DNA from: Sthenelais limicola
Lineage: Eukaryota; Annelida; Polychaeta; Phyllodocida; Sigalionidae
Direction of reading: 5' to 3'
Assembly: GCA_942159475.1 (NCBI GenBank)
Contig: OW804097.1
Span: forward strand, 35,352,298-35,416,297
DNA length: 64,000 bases
A program made the position numbers and the translations under genes. Positions 12,301-23,300 of the stretch are shown here, piece by piece. The notes beneath the pieces were generated by a model. The model worked only from the letters and a program-made list of their open reading frames with translations, did not search any database and was not told where the DNA came from. Numbering within the stretch: the stretch's first letter is position 1; the number at the start of each line of letters is the position of its first letter.

Positions 12301-15300
12301 ATTAAAAATGTATGTTTCAACCTTATTCGATACATATTTCAATGGTAATAGTATTGTGATCATTTATGTTCTCTTTTTATTATAGATTGTATGATTTTCG
12401 GCACATATATAACAAGTTTTATTCGTTTATATTAAAGATATTATATTATATTTGATATTTAGAGAGACCCTAAGAAAGGGAAAAAGCGTCCTCTTCTTCG
12501 AGTAAAGTCCCTTTTCCTTCTACGCTCGGTGTGAAATTTTCTATTAATCTGCTCAGTTTATAAAGTAGCTGTTTATGTTTGTGTGAGTTTTGTGTTCGGG
12601 CCTCACTGTTCTGATGGAATTGGATTCACAAACGCTCGAATTTTCTTGAGATTTTGGAACATTCTTGATATAATATATTATTCAACTTGTGACTTTCGTA
12701 TTCAACAATAGATGAAATTCTATAGGCACCGTATAAAGCACGTCCATGGAGGACAATACGTTTTTACATATGAATTTTCGCTATTAAATGTCTTTGGCCT
12801 GTAAGTGAATAATAAAAAAAAATATGATTTAAGTGTGTGCTGGCATGCTCTACCTACCTGGTTTTTCAAATTATCCCGTGCCCTTGGACTTGGAAACCTG
12901 TATGTTGTTTATTGCATGCCCCGTTATATTTTGGTAATAATATTGCATGTTGCATCGTGATCATATTCCCATCTACTAAGTTTTCATGCTGATAAATATG
13001 TTTTGATTTAAGATGTTAAGTGCAAAGAGACATCTTGCAGTCGCCGCTGATTCCAGCCAAATAAACCCCAACACACCTGGCATGGAACTTCTAATGTTGG
13101 TAAGTTGGATATTTCCCATCTGTTTGACTGTAGAGACGTTAGGGAACATTGATTCTGGGTTGCTCGTTCGACATAAAATGGCTTTAGAGTACGTACATTG
13201 TGGAAATGTGTGATCAGTAACTGTATCCGATCACTAGAGATAGTGATCACTTCTTACGTTGTACTCCGGATCCCTAACTCAGTAAAACAAAACTAACCAA
13301 GTGGCTATTGTGTAGATATTCCTAAATAACTTGCTCATTACATTCTCTCTTAATAGTATACACAGATGCAAACCTTATACAATCAAATTAGGTTCTCACA
13401 TATTTTTTGTGAATCCGTATCCGTATCCGTATCTCTGATATACAAACATAAGTTAAACGGAAGAAAGAAGTTCAACAAAACATGGTGGGAAAAACATAAT
13501 GTAATACATCAAGCAAAATGTATTATCTCACAACTCATTTTTCATATATAAAAATGCGACGTAATTCACAAAAAAGTTATGGATACGGTTACGTAATTGA
13601 TATAGGTTTGCTTGCGGAACCTCCCTAATGACAGTCACTGATGATATCCTTCTCACACCAGCAACTTGTTATATTCGCCGCAGGTCCTTGGTTCTGTGCA
13701 GAGGAGGTTTGAGCTAGCAGTAAATCGTCCCGATCTGAAACACGTCATGTCAACTGAGCCTGTAAAGAGAAACGTTCTCCTAGTCTTAGAATGTCTCTGT
13801 GGGGTTGCAGAAGCCACACGAGCCAACAGTGCTGCCGTAGCTTTCGATTTCATTCACATTTTGCTCAGCAAATGTGCTCCGTTAGTAGGTAATAACGCAT
13901 TTATTTATTTTTTTAATCAATTTCATTGACCGAAGTTTCACAATGTGATATGTCTTATTCGTCATTCGAAAAATGAAAAAGAATTTAATATTAAGTCACT
14001 CTATTATCATATTTATAACAGAAGGTCATTTCATAATTCGTTTCAATGGAACGGGAAACCTCAAAGTCAGACGATCGGTTGAGAAACACAATCTATATCA
14101 TTATTAACCATTTTGTCACATTTTTTCCCCATGCTAATACATGCTATATACAGTCAATCCATATTGCTTAGATGATATCCGTGGTCGTAGCTTTTTCTAA
14201 CTTAGCCCAGATAATATTCCCTTTTCATTCTCCCTTTTGTGATGAAATTGAGCTTTGTCATTTACACTGAGCCGTTTAGATTGATGATTGAATCTTATTC
14301 AATATTTCGTTTCAGATTTATATCACAATTATGAAGATGTTGTTCAGCTTGTCCTGGAGCTGTTGAATACCGTTGCTAACAGGCAAATTTGCTATTTAAG
14401 TAATGTAAGTATTCTTGCGTGGAGATTAATGTACGGTAGAATCATTGTATACGAAATATGGCTTTGTGTTCAAGGGGATTTTTTGGTATTCAAGATGTAA
14501 TTTTTATGCATAACGGTGGGCAACCAATTTTTGGGTGAAATCGCCAGAAAATGTACAATTTTCTCAAATAACCCAAATTTAAGACAAAAATCAGGTTCAA
14601 AATTCAGTCTAACATAACCAAACAGATTGTTTGAATCAAGGCAACCATTTTAGTCTAATTTAGCAGAATTTTCTAAATGTGTAGATCTGCCGATTGTATA
14701 TTTTCTGAAGATCTGACCAATTTAGCTATGACATGTTCCCCTGATTTCAAGGCTACCCTTTTCGACCAATTCCCTTTGTTCTTACTTCAGGCGGACACTA
14801 AGAAGATGTATTCTTGTACACTGGATGTAATCCAAGTCTATGCCAAGCATAACCGAGGTCGGGTCGTGGTCTCTTTAGATAGTGAAGAAGATAGGTTCGC
14901 AGATATTCTTACTCTCATGGAACTTCTGACAAACCTTCTCTCCAAAGATTTCATCGACTTTGCTGTGGGTGAGTTCCTTTGTTTATTACTACTATTATGT
15001 ACATACTGCTAGGGCCAAAACAAAAATAGGTGTGTTTCCGATTTCCTCCCCCCCCCCCCCCCCCCCCCTACCTAGAAAAACCTTACCCTACCTAAACATT
15101 TTTTTTACCATACCTGATTTTTTAAAAATCATATCTTACTCTTTTTTTTATTTTTTGACAAAAAAAAGCTTATAAAAGCAGGAAAACGGGTTTTCCTTAC
15201 CCGGAACTGTCAAAAAGCACACATCCCATGTTTAAAACAACTATTGTTATGAAATAGACATTTTTTTCAGTTCCTGGGAGATGGTTTCCAAAAAAATTTT

Positions 15301-18263
15301 AAAAAAAGTTACCCCCCCCTACCTAGTTTTCAGCCAGATAAATCGGAAACACCCCTATTTATTTTTTTGGCCTAGCTACCCTGGTCAAACAGAACATATG
15401 TCATTAACAATCTTTAGGCGGTCTCTGACAACCCATTATAAGAAAAATATTAATTTTAAAAAACTTTTTCAGATGAGGATTCCTGCAACGGCGATTCGGG
15501 GCATGTCACAGCAGCAGATGTTGTCATCGTAGGGCTCGAGACTGTTGTCCCTCTTATGACTTTAGAACTACTCAAGGTTCGTGTATATATTTTGTTAGCT
15601 TTAGGTGATGCAGTGTGCCACCTAGTAAATTTTGAGATGAGAGACTATCGGTCTCTGCCAAATTGTAACCGTGGAGACCGAAAAGATTTTACAGGAACCA
15701 AAAAAAGGTCTGGGTCATAGACAGGGTTCCCTTGGTCCAGAGAATTTTAAACATTTTATTACTTAGATATTTCATTGGAGACCTTCGGGCCTTGACAAAT
15801 ATCCATCTCAGAGACTGAAGAAAATTCTGTGGAGACCTGGGCGTCGGTCCCTGAGTTATGTTGCACACTGATGATAAAATATACATATGTGACCCGTATT
15901 AGGAAAATGAGTTATAAGTCGCAAAATATGGATTTTGAGATATCACCATATTTGAAAAGAGGAGATCAAGCTGATTCCAATGATAGTAAACACTATGACA
16001 CCTATAAGTATTTCTATATTTTAAGTTTGATATTTTTATTTTTGAAAAGTAAAGTTTGCAATGTTTCTGGATGGGTAATTATCAGTAAAGTAACTAAATA
16101 TACTCAATACAAAGGCTTTCAAAACGCAAGGATATATTTAATAATGTCCTGGAATTTGTTACGTGGAAACATAAGTCCTAAACCCTCTAATAATAAGAAC
16201 ATTTCAATAAGGAGATCTTGTGGGAAAAACACTTTGAAAAATATCAATTTTGCGACTTGTGACTCATTTTACTGGAACACATCACATATATCCTAATCAG
16301 AACTCTACAGTTTGCCTTTGGCCCTAGGGTGTGAATTCCAGCTTCTATTGAGCTGATGAATGGTTTACCTTATGTTGACCATAACTCTCCATAAATCTTA
16401 GAAAAATTGAACTTTTGTAATAAAATATTATTTTACTTACGTTTCTAATCTGTGATACACGTATATATTTCAGTTTGCTTTAGCGTCCAACACATTATTA
16501 TGGTCTAAGTATGTGTGTGTACCACGAACTGCTAGTAATTCCATAATTTACTTTTCGTATGAATATCATGAGCCACTCATTGAGGATATCATTTGCTTCC
16601 AGTTTCCCGACCTCAGCACAGCTTATTACCGACTGATCGCTTATATGGGAGAAATCCACGCGGCCAAATGTGAGCAGCTACAGCCACATCTCTTCAAAGC
16701 CCTCATGGAGTCTATAGAACTAGGAATCTCGTCGTATCCTTTTTGAGACTACGTTTTTCAGATCTTATTTCTCTCTCTCTCTCTCTCTTTGCGACAAGGT
16801 GGCTCCATAAACATGAAACATCGTGCACAATTTAGATGAAGAATTATTTATACCCATTTCAGGGGATTTCTTTGGTATTGCCTAAATGTATGGGGTCTTT
16901 AATGTGTGTGTCTCTTTCAGTTAGTAATTATATTATAGGTACGTTTATAGCTGAGAATGTATTCTTTAAACCTTATCAGTTGCTATCTGCTTCTCCCTAC
17001 TTTTCCTTAATGACTTTAGCTTTGGACCTGACACCACTAAACTCAGTCTGGAGTTCCTTACAGCCATTGCCACACATGTGCATCATTCTGGCGATGCGTC
17101 TGTTGGAAGTCCAGCACACAGTGCCATGGCACATTTCCTCGGTGTCGTCTTCAAAATGCTCCTCCTAGAAACATTTGACATGGATCTAATGGAGACGGCC
17201 AGTCAAGCCTTCTTCTCTCTAATATGCTGTAATAAAGTGAGTTTACTACTGATCATATTTATTTATTTTTAAAAATGTATGTTTATACAGTACAGCAATC
17301 ATCAGACAATACAAAGATATTACAATATGGCTTGTACATTGTCAGTTATAATACAGTTTAGGTCATTGAGATATGGGCTCACGGTAGTATTTTCGGTAAG
17401 AAATCTCCATGGTCTTCCGCCCACTGCTGTGCCTATCTGATACTAGGGAAAGAAATAGGCTACGTATGTACAGTGATTTATTTGTTACAACATCATTTGA
17501 ACTACATATCGGAACTGCATTTTTTTTTTATTTTTTTTTTTTTACAAAAGCTAAAGGATTGTATTAGCTCCACGGTCAATTGACATGTTTTTGTCAAGTT
17601 CACTTGAAGTGACTGGTATAAATACTGCCTTCTGCAAATTTTATATTTGTTTCCATCACTGTTATCGTTTGGATTGTGCATGTCATCTGTTGCAAGCTAC
17701 CTTGAAATAGCTTCTAATATCTGGCAAAATAAAAACCATAGATCTCCTAGGAAAATAATGTTTTTTTCTCTTTACGGGTCAGATATTCAGAAAATGTACA
17801 ATTCACCTTCACCAATCCTCTCAAATAACCCAAATTTAAGACAAAAATCAGGTTTAAAATACAGTTTAACATAACCAGGCAGACTTTGAATCAAGGCAAT
17901 ACTAAATATATTCAGATATACCTAGTGTTGACGATTTTTCGGTCTAATTTAGCAGAATTTAACAAATGTGTTGATCTGCCAATTGAACATTTTCTGAAAA
18001 TCGGACCCTTACTTCATTTAACAGCCGCGTTGACTTGTATCTACATGCATATTTTTTTCTTTCAGGAGCATTATCACAAGTTAGTGAACGAACTATTGTC
18101 ACAGCAGACAGAGCAACAGTATTACCAACGTCTGGTCCAAGCCTTCAACGATCTCACACCGCCAACATTACCTCTAGTTATTGCTCGACCGAACAGAATA
18201 GCGTTCAGAAACAATTTCAATAATTTCATTGTCAATATCAGAGGCTTCTTAGTTATCAAATAG
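397..18263 (+). CDS. XPO4: Exportin-4, 22 coding exons, 5' partial
   Basis: Importin-beta-family (HEAT-repeat) nuclear export receptor. Family members use RanGTP to export eIF5A and SMAD3 and import some SOX factors. Exons joined by matching phases: 397-499, 951-1092, 1785-1917, 3289-3405, 4027-4178 or 4193, 4601-4703, 4838-4995, 5449-5623, 6147-6323, 6748-6846, 7403-7580, 8231-8411, 9215-9374, 10267-10436, 12135-12309, 13684-13888, 14316-14404, 14791-14968, 15473-15576, 16603-16733, 17020-17236, 18066-18263 (TAG). The sum is about 1119 codons; adding a short first exon gives about 1145, close to human XPO4 (about 1150). Colinear similarity to human XPO4 runs throughout, for example [64 protein letters not shown]. 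All junctions are GT-AG except the donor of the 4027 exon, which is doubtful. Introns are full of small transposons. Two possible cassette exons are listed separately. Confidence 0.96.
622..863 (+). mobile_element. Family A MITE, copy 1
   Basis: Left end GTGAAATCGCCAGAAAATG, right end ...TTTCTGAAACTCTGACCC. It lies in the XPO4 intron between exons 397 and 951. The left terminus has lost its GGG. Confidence 0.85.
2598..2815 (-). mobile_element. A-tailed SINE-like retroposon, copy 1
   Basis: It starts with a T run (the A tail on the other strand), continues GTATTTTTATACAGCAC, and ends with CATGGTCTTCCGCCCACTGC and AACAAAGTCCAAAGTAAG. The same order of blocks recurs near 17268, 22936 and, inverted, 29745. 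No tRNA-like promoter is visible, so it could be a LINE tail. Confidence 0.6.
3031..3265 (+). mobile_element. Family A MITE, copy 2
   Basis: GGGTGAAATTGC... to ...GAAGTTCTGACCC. It ends 23 bp before the XPO4 exon at 3289, so the branch-point region of that intron may lie in the element. Confidence 0.88.
3727..3893. mobile_element. D-family MITE (CTGTAAACGT ends)
   Basis: Inverted ends ACTGTAAACGT / ACGTTTACAGT, with internal repeated TTCGCGCGG and GCGCGAAAATAAAT blocks. About 165 bp, in an XPO4 intron. A second copy lies at 10811-12107. Confidence 0.7.
5085..5225 (+). mobile_element. Possible retroelement 3' end (CTGAAGAAGG...CCGAAACG motif)
   Basis: CCTGAAGAAGGTCACCG and AGACCGAAACGCG bracket a small hairpin and are followed by AATAAAGAAC. 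This arrangement is common near the ends of Penelope-like and some LINE elements. It lies in an XPO4 intron. Confidence 0.35.
5630..5801 (-). mobile_element. tRNA-derived SINE
   Basis: On the minus strand an A box (GGCAGAGTGGACTAACGCG, 5795-5777) and a B box (GGGTTTGAACCC, 5745-5734) have tRNA-like spacing. A non-tRNA body and an A-rich tail, ending at about 5630, follow. The tail begins about six bases after the donor of the XPO4 exon ending at 5623. Confidence 0.7.
5884..6021 (-). mobile_element. B-family MITE, fragment
   Basis: Reverse copy of the family at 60727-60940 (CTCAGATCAGATAA, CGGCGTTTTAATGGGAA, GGTCTTAATGG). The outer end on the right is missing. It lies in an XPO4 intron. Confidence 0.6.
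7128..7346. mobile_element. MITE with TACAGTGGAACC ends
   Basis: Inverted ends ACAGTGGAACCT / AGGTTCCACTGT enclose repeated 'gaccacc' and 'tattgagacc' motifs. Flanking TA suggests TA target duplication. It lies in an XPO4 intron. Confidence 0.75.
7998..8045 (+). other. Possible extra XPO4 exon resembling the start of the next exon
   Basis: An acceptor (TTATTACAG) is followed by a frame reading [11 protein letters not shown]... when joined to the preceding XPO4 exon. The next accepted exon (8231) starts [17 protein letters not shown] donor would end this piece at 8045, giving 48 nt that keep the reading frame. It could be a short in-frame cassette, the decayed remains of a tandemly duplicated exon, or chance. 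Human XPO4 has only one such segment. Confidence 0.3.
9785..10142. mobile_element. Inverted-repeat element with an internal 60-bp tandem repeat
   Basis: Ends CACTTGTCA / TGACAAGTG, then CCACCCCCGGGGG near the left end and CCCCCATTATGGGGG near the right. Inside, a unit of about 60 bp (CTTGCCTTGCGGGGTCGG...ATGGCCAGGACA) occurs twice (about 9990-10048 and 10049-10107). It lies in an XPO4 intron. Confidence 0.55.
10462..10686 (+). mobile_element. Family A MITE, copy 3
   Basis: GGGTCAGATTTTCAG... to ...CTGAAAATCTGACCC. It begins 26 bp after the XPO4 exon ending at 10436. Flanks ATGT/AAGT are an imperfect target duplication. Confidence 0.92.
10811..12107. mobile_element. D-family MITE interrupted by a TTAA-flanked element
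   Basis: The left part (CTGTAAACGTATTTATTTTC...) is in 10811-10982 and the right remainder (TACGTTTAGA) in 12096-12107. The intervening 1.1 kb is a separate insertion. Confidence 0.65.
10987..12091. mobile_element. piggyBac-type non-autonomous element, 1.1 kb
   Basis: Inverted ends AGGCAAACGCTACTAT / ATAGTAGCGTTTGCCT, with TTAA on both sides (10983-10986, 12092-12095), the piggyBac signature. Inside are two pairs of direct repeats: TTTCTACACATATAGTGCAGG (about 11150 and 11390) and GCACGGTGACCCATT (about 11571 and 11973). There is no transposase frame. Confidence 0.75.
13013..13099 (+). CDS. Candidate in-frame cassette exon of XPO4 (29 codons)
   Basis: The segment lies between XPO4 exons 12135-12309 and 13684-13888. 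It has an AG acceptor (TTTGATTTAAG) and a perfect GTAAGT donor, is 87 nt long, and is open in phase 0, which is the phase of both neighbours. It would add 29 residues beginning [12 protein letters not shown] and ending MELLML. Human XPO4 has no counterpart at this position, so this is either a lineage-specific optional exon or chance. No transcript evidence is available here. Confidence 0.4.
14533..14718 (+). mobile_element. Family A MITE, copy 4 (internally shortened)
   Basis: GGGTGAAATCGCC... to ...CTGAAGATCTGACC. An internal deletion reduces it to 186 bp. It lies in the intron before XPO4 exon 14791. Confidence 0.85.
15010..15374. mobile_element. MITE with TAGGGCCAAAACAAAAATAG ends
   Basis: About 35-bp terminal inverted repeats (AATAGGTGTGTTTCCGATTT / AAATCGGAAACACCCCTATT) surround a poly-C run and CCTACCT repeats. 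It lies in an XPO4 intron. Confidence 0.75.
15889..16285. mobile_element. G-family MITE (GAGTCACAAGTCGC ends), copy 1
   Basis: About 400 bp. The left AAAATGAGTTATAAGTCGC is the inverse of the right GCGACTTGTGACTCATTTT. Colinear with 37246-37641. The 155-codon frame it contains is accidental. Confidence 0.7.
17268..17445 (-). mobile_element. A-tailed SINE-like retroposon, copy 2
   Basis: Shares GTTTATACAGTACA, GAGATATGGGCTCAC and CATGGTCTTCCGCCCACTGC with the copy at 2598. It lies in an XPO4 intron just after exon 17020-17236. Confidence 0.6.
17776..18008 (+). mobile_element. Family A MITE, copy 5
   Basis: GGGTCAGATATTCAG... to ...CTGAAAATCGGACCC, with an exact TTAC/TTAC target duplication. 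It is 57 bp upstream of the last XPO4 exon. Confidence 0.92.
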
Positions 18264-18930
18264 GGGACTCCATTTTATATTAGTGTGCTGTTTTTTAACG
18301 ATTCTTCCTTTAAAATAATCACGGTAATTACACGATGTGTCATTTCTGGTGGCCTATTCTGAAAGATGCCACTGAAAGAAGAAGGGGTCGGCCATAATGT
18401 CTACCTTGTGATGAAGGTTTTTTTATTGTGATTATTATAATTATATCATTGAAGACTACCCTGATCATGGTCAACATCATAGTGCTTAGAATACTAGTGC
18501 TGATAATTGTTTTTGTTTGGAGATGTGTTTCATTCTCGAGAGGAGAATGTGTAAAGACTTAACCGCTACGGTATTATAGTTATCCATCCCAGTCTGAACG
18601 AAGTTGATCGTGCAAGACGAAAGTAAGATAATTTATAGATGTTTCAGATTTGATAAAGTGTGAGTCATGTAATGGCCACCGGTCCTGGAATGTGTACGTT
18701 TCCCTCTCAGTTCAAATGGAGAGGTTTATTATTATTATTTTTATTATTATTACTGTGTTTCCCGACTGCATGAAGGTGTTCCAAAAAGTGCCTGCATTGA
18801 ATGTGAGCCAATCCAAGTACTGCCAATTTGGTCTTATACGAATTTGTTTGTAGAGTTCATTTTGCTTAAAGTTACTGTGATACAGTATTATATTAGACTT
18901 TGTAACCAAATAAAAACTGTATTTTTTCCG
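18264..18930 (+). other. XPO4: XPO4 3' untranslated region with poly(A) signal
   Basis: AT-rich sequence follows the TAG stop. The first canonical AATAAA is at 18909-18914, about 650 bp downstream. A few later A-rich sites, such as near 19626, are alternatives. Confidence 0.45.
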
Positions 18931-20332
18931 CTGTAGTATCTCTTCTACATTCGAGGTATCCATTGCATCTTCAAGGTGTAAAAGTTTACTATGAAAATAA
19001 TTCCTCCTAAAAAAGTGTAGCGTATTGGAATGACACCCTCCTATATGGACCTCGTCCAATCATAGAATAATTTGACTTTATAGTGAACTAAAACGTTGAA
19101 TTCAAAACTTCTTGTATCTACAACTAAGTGTGATTTGCCCTCTCTTTCTGCCATTGCCGTCCATGCCTACCATAATCAACCGGTTGCATGTTTCATGATG
19201 TTTACATATGTTAAAGTATGGGTCAGATCTTCAGAAAATGAACAATCGGCAGATCTACACATTTAGTAAGTTCTGCTAAATTAGACTGTAAAATGGTCAA
19301 TACTAGGTATATCTGAGGATATTTGACATTGTCTTGATTCAAGAATATGTTTGGTTATGTTGAACTGAATTTTGAACCTGATTTGTGTCTTAAACTTGGG
19401 TTATTTAGGAGGATTTATGAAGATGAACTGTACATTTTCTGTCGATTTAACCCATATATATTAAAACAAATTTACTTTCATATTCATATTGGAATGCAAT
19501 TCTGGGGGTATTATCTTAACATGATTGGCATTTGTTATTAGGCCTATAGTGCAGTGTAATAGAAAACGGATAATCCGCGGGTATAAATCTGGCTTTATGA
19601 AATAATATTGTTTCCACCTCACCCACAAATAAATCGAAAGAATGATATTGAAAACTATTATAGCGTTTGAATCATCATTTAATATTATTCACATACAATT
19701 GAATATAATGTTAATATTATTGTCCCATCTTGACAGGCTCAGGAACGTTTGAAGTAGGCAAGCCCCGAAGCTACCGTAATACTTAAAATGACGTAGGCCT
19801 ACTACCATAACCTCAGTTTCCTGGGATATTTTAACACTTATTAAGGCATATAGTTTACATTACGGTATTTCATGACTGACTGTGGATGAGGTTCCTTACC
19901 ATCCAAGTAGAATGATTAAGTTAACTAATTTATCCATAGATTCACTTTCAGATAACCATGCTCTCGGCCCTCTTGTAGAAAGGTCGGCTTTCAGAAGAAA
20001 AAAACCCTGATATAAATTAGAATGACAACCCTCATTACGTGGCTCACAATCAGCAATCGGGTTTGTAATTATGCTTAGAGCTACATCAGAAACTGTTGAA
20101 AAAAATCATGATTTCTGACCTCATAGATTTTGGCGCGTTGTTTGCCATGCCGCCTAGTGAGTTTTACTGGAAGCAGAAATTACAAAACTCATGCTGTTGC
20201 ACACGGCCCGCTCCATCCACGACCCACCATAGCTCGCGTGCAGAGAGTTCCACCACAGTTGTACAGTGACAGCCAGTTCTCCAACATCTCCCATTATTTA
20301 CAGCAGACCGGTACCGGCTTACAAACAGAACC
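18931..20332. other. XPO4-SOD1 intergenic region and SOD1 promoter/5' UTR
   Basis: Apart from one family A element (19220-19453) I see no gene. The last 200 bp before the SOD1 start codon should hold its promoter and 5' UTR. A TTTTGGCGCG box at about 20125 resembles an E2F-type site, but no TATA box is convincing. Confidence 0.35.
19220..19453 (-). mobile_element. Family A MITE, copy 6
   Basis: Reverse orientation: the GGGTCAGATCTTCAG end is at left and the ...CTGTCGATTTAACCC end at right. It lies in the XPO4-SOD1 intergenic region. Confidence 0.88.
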
Positions 20333-23300
20333 ATGAGTGTCAAGTCTGTATGCGTACTTGTAGGCAGTGTCAAGGGCACCATCAATTTCGAGCAATGCGT
20401 AAGTAATGTGTATATTTATATTATGACCAGTCCAAAGCTCATCTAGCCACAACTCCTCATATTTTCGTTATCAAAACTGATAAAAGTCCAAAGCCAATGG
20501 CGGCAGGGGGTTGGTGTTATCGGCGGACTTCGGTACTTGTACGTTTAGTCTAATGTAATGGGGGCTGTTGACATTTGTTTAGGAAGATGTCACATGTGGG
20601 TTACTAGAGCAATGTAATGCCATGCTGATAAAATAACCAAACAGCATTGCTTCCCACTGCTTTCTGCTGATCTGAACGTCGACATTGTTTTTCATTTCAG
20701 CTAGAGTCACAGTTAGTCGTAGTAATAGTATACAAACCTACCGACAGGCGTAGGCCTAGGTTATGTACAGGTTTTGGGCCTCCAAACTAGTCACAGACTG
20801 CCAGTGTAAACTACTCACCTATTCCATTTTCCTGTGTAAACAATGCATTGGCCATTAAATTGCCCTTTCTTGAAGATGTATCGGTATATTAATACTATTT
20901 CTGTGATATGTTTTAATGCATCACTAGGCCATGAAGTGAAACTGGCTGAATTAAATGTAGGCCTAGAATATGTATTGTAGGCTGTTACATTATGATGTTT
21001 ATAGTTCCCGAACGCACCGCCGGAGGCGCGCGGGCAGACAACGTCAGGCAGAGAGGCACGAGGCAGAGCTGAATAAATAAAAGTTGTAGATAGTTCAAGC
21101 ATCAACTCTTATGACTTCTCTAACTCACACTTCAACAAGCTTTCTAACAAAACATAGGCCTAGGCCTACGTACCCTAATGTAATAACATAGAATTATAAT
21201 ATATTGGGTATAATTCTATGGTAATAATATGTATGTAGCCCCCGCCCCCCTACTTGTAGGCTATAACCGGTACGCAGTCAACTGCGCTACATCTATCTAT
21301 GATTATATCAGGGAGGTATATCCTCCCTGATGACCATTACAACATGGTATGACATCATTTGATCACATAATATGCTGTATATAATGGATGTATGTGGCAT
21401 ATAATATCAAATATGGTATCCCCATGTTACATGCCATTGGCATTGTTAATCCCCCATGCTACTTTAATGTCTTTATTACTTCCTACAATGATGTAGGCCT
21501 ACAATGACTGCAAGCTTGGTGATAGTCACAATACTCCCTTATAACTATAAGTAAAATTTTTGTTTAATAGCTTTTAATGTCATAACCATCGTAGGGCCTA
21601 CATATGCATTTGACTGTAGCCTAGTGTACTCTAGGCCTACGGTATGATGGAACCAGAGGCCAGGCCTACACATCAGTGTATATTTATAACTAGGGTCACA
21701 AATATTGGCTACATCCGTTTACATAGGCCTACAGGTATTTGAACTCGGGGAACCCTTTGCTTAGAAAACATTCAAGGGAAGCATGCATGATGCAACACTA
21801 TTTTATTTGACCTTTATTGCTTTAAATTCTGATAATCTGCCATGGGTATTTTTTGACTGATGTTATGATAATGATATAGACCTTAGATGAGACCTGGAAA
21901 TATTAATAAAAAAGTGTAGACTGTTCAGGTATTGGTTCGCATATGGGTCAGATTTTCAGAAAATGTACAATTCGCCTTCACCAATCCTCTCAAATAGTCC
22001 ACATTTAAGACAAAAATGAGCTTCAAAATGCAGTTTAACATAACAGAACTGATACTTTAAATCATTGTGATACAAAATATGTTCAGATATACCCGGTATT
22101 CTTCAGTTTTCAGCCTAATTTAGAAGAATTTCCTAAATGTGTAGAGCTGCCAATTGTACATTTTCTGAAAATCTGACCCATATGTGTATTTTAACCCAGT
22201 TATTTATTTATGCCTAGGCATAGCATACAGGTATAGTATTGCTATTGGGGACACCAACCTGTATAATATTCTTCACTCTGGAAACCATGCATGCGTACGG
22301 TACCGGTCCATGACTCAACATAATCAGCAGAGTACTGATGATAGAATAGAAAATTAGAAAGTTTTGCTCTGAGTTATTCAAGTTTCTTTATGTCAGTCTA
22401 TGTGCAATCATTATACCACCTAAGCCCAGTGCATACTATAAATAGATTATTGTCATAAAAAGCCTACAATCTTAGCTATATTTGTATCATCCATGATAAG
22501 CCTAATTACCTGGGTCAGAAAATGTACAATTGGCCTTCACAAATCCTCTCAAATAACCCAAATTTAAGACGAAAATCGGTTCAAAATAGAGTTCATGCAA
22601 TATAACCAGACAGATTTATTGAATTAATACAATACAGAATATACTCAGATATACTCAGTATTTATAATTTTTCCCTCTAATTTAGCAGAATTTGAGAGAT
22701 GTGTAGAACTGTAGATTGTGCATTTTCTGAAAATCTGACCCACCCCTCATTAAAGTATCATACGTCAGGGACCCTAGTACGGGTACTAATGATGATAATG
22801 AGTTTATAAATAACGCAGCACATATTCCAATTATAATGGAATCCCAAGTATGTAAAATGGAAGTTATTTGGTTCTATGAAATGTTTCTCTGGGAAAGGAG
22901 AAGCTAACTGAAGAACGTATTTGTCTTTTTTTTAATTATTTATTTAGAATGTTTATACACTCTAGGCCCAAAGTTAAGCGAGTCCCTTCAAACGGAGGGA
23001 AAGCCTCTCGCCTGAAAACGCAAAATGTCATTATATTCCCATTAAAACGCCGAGTCCTAAGCTAAAAAACAGATTAGCAAAGTAGGATGACATACCGTTC
23101 TTATCTGATCTGGGGGTTTGGACCTAGAGTGTATACAACAAAATCAATAAGTCAAATTATTTCACAAGTAGTCAAGTACAATGAAGATACATAGTCATTT
23201 CGCAAATCAATTTTAACTTAGACATAGACTCACGGGTGTAGTGTCCATATATCCATTGCTGAATAACATGGTTTTCTGTCCACTGCTGTGTCTAACTAGT

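Noticed and set aside
15829..16296. 155-codon plus-strand open frame
   Set aside because: It lies almost wholly inside a G-family MITE whose second copy does not keep the frame.
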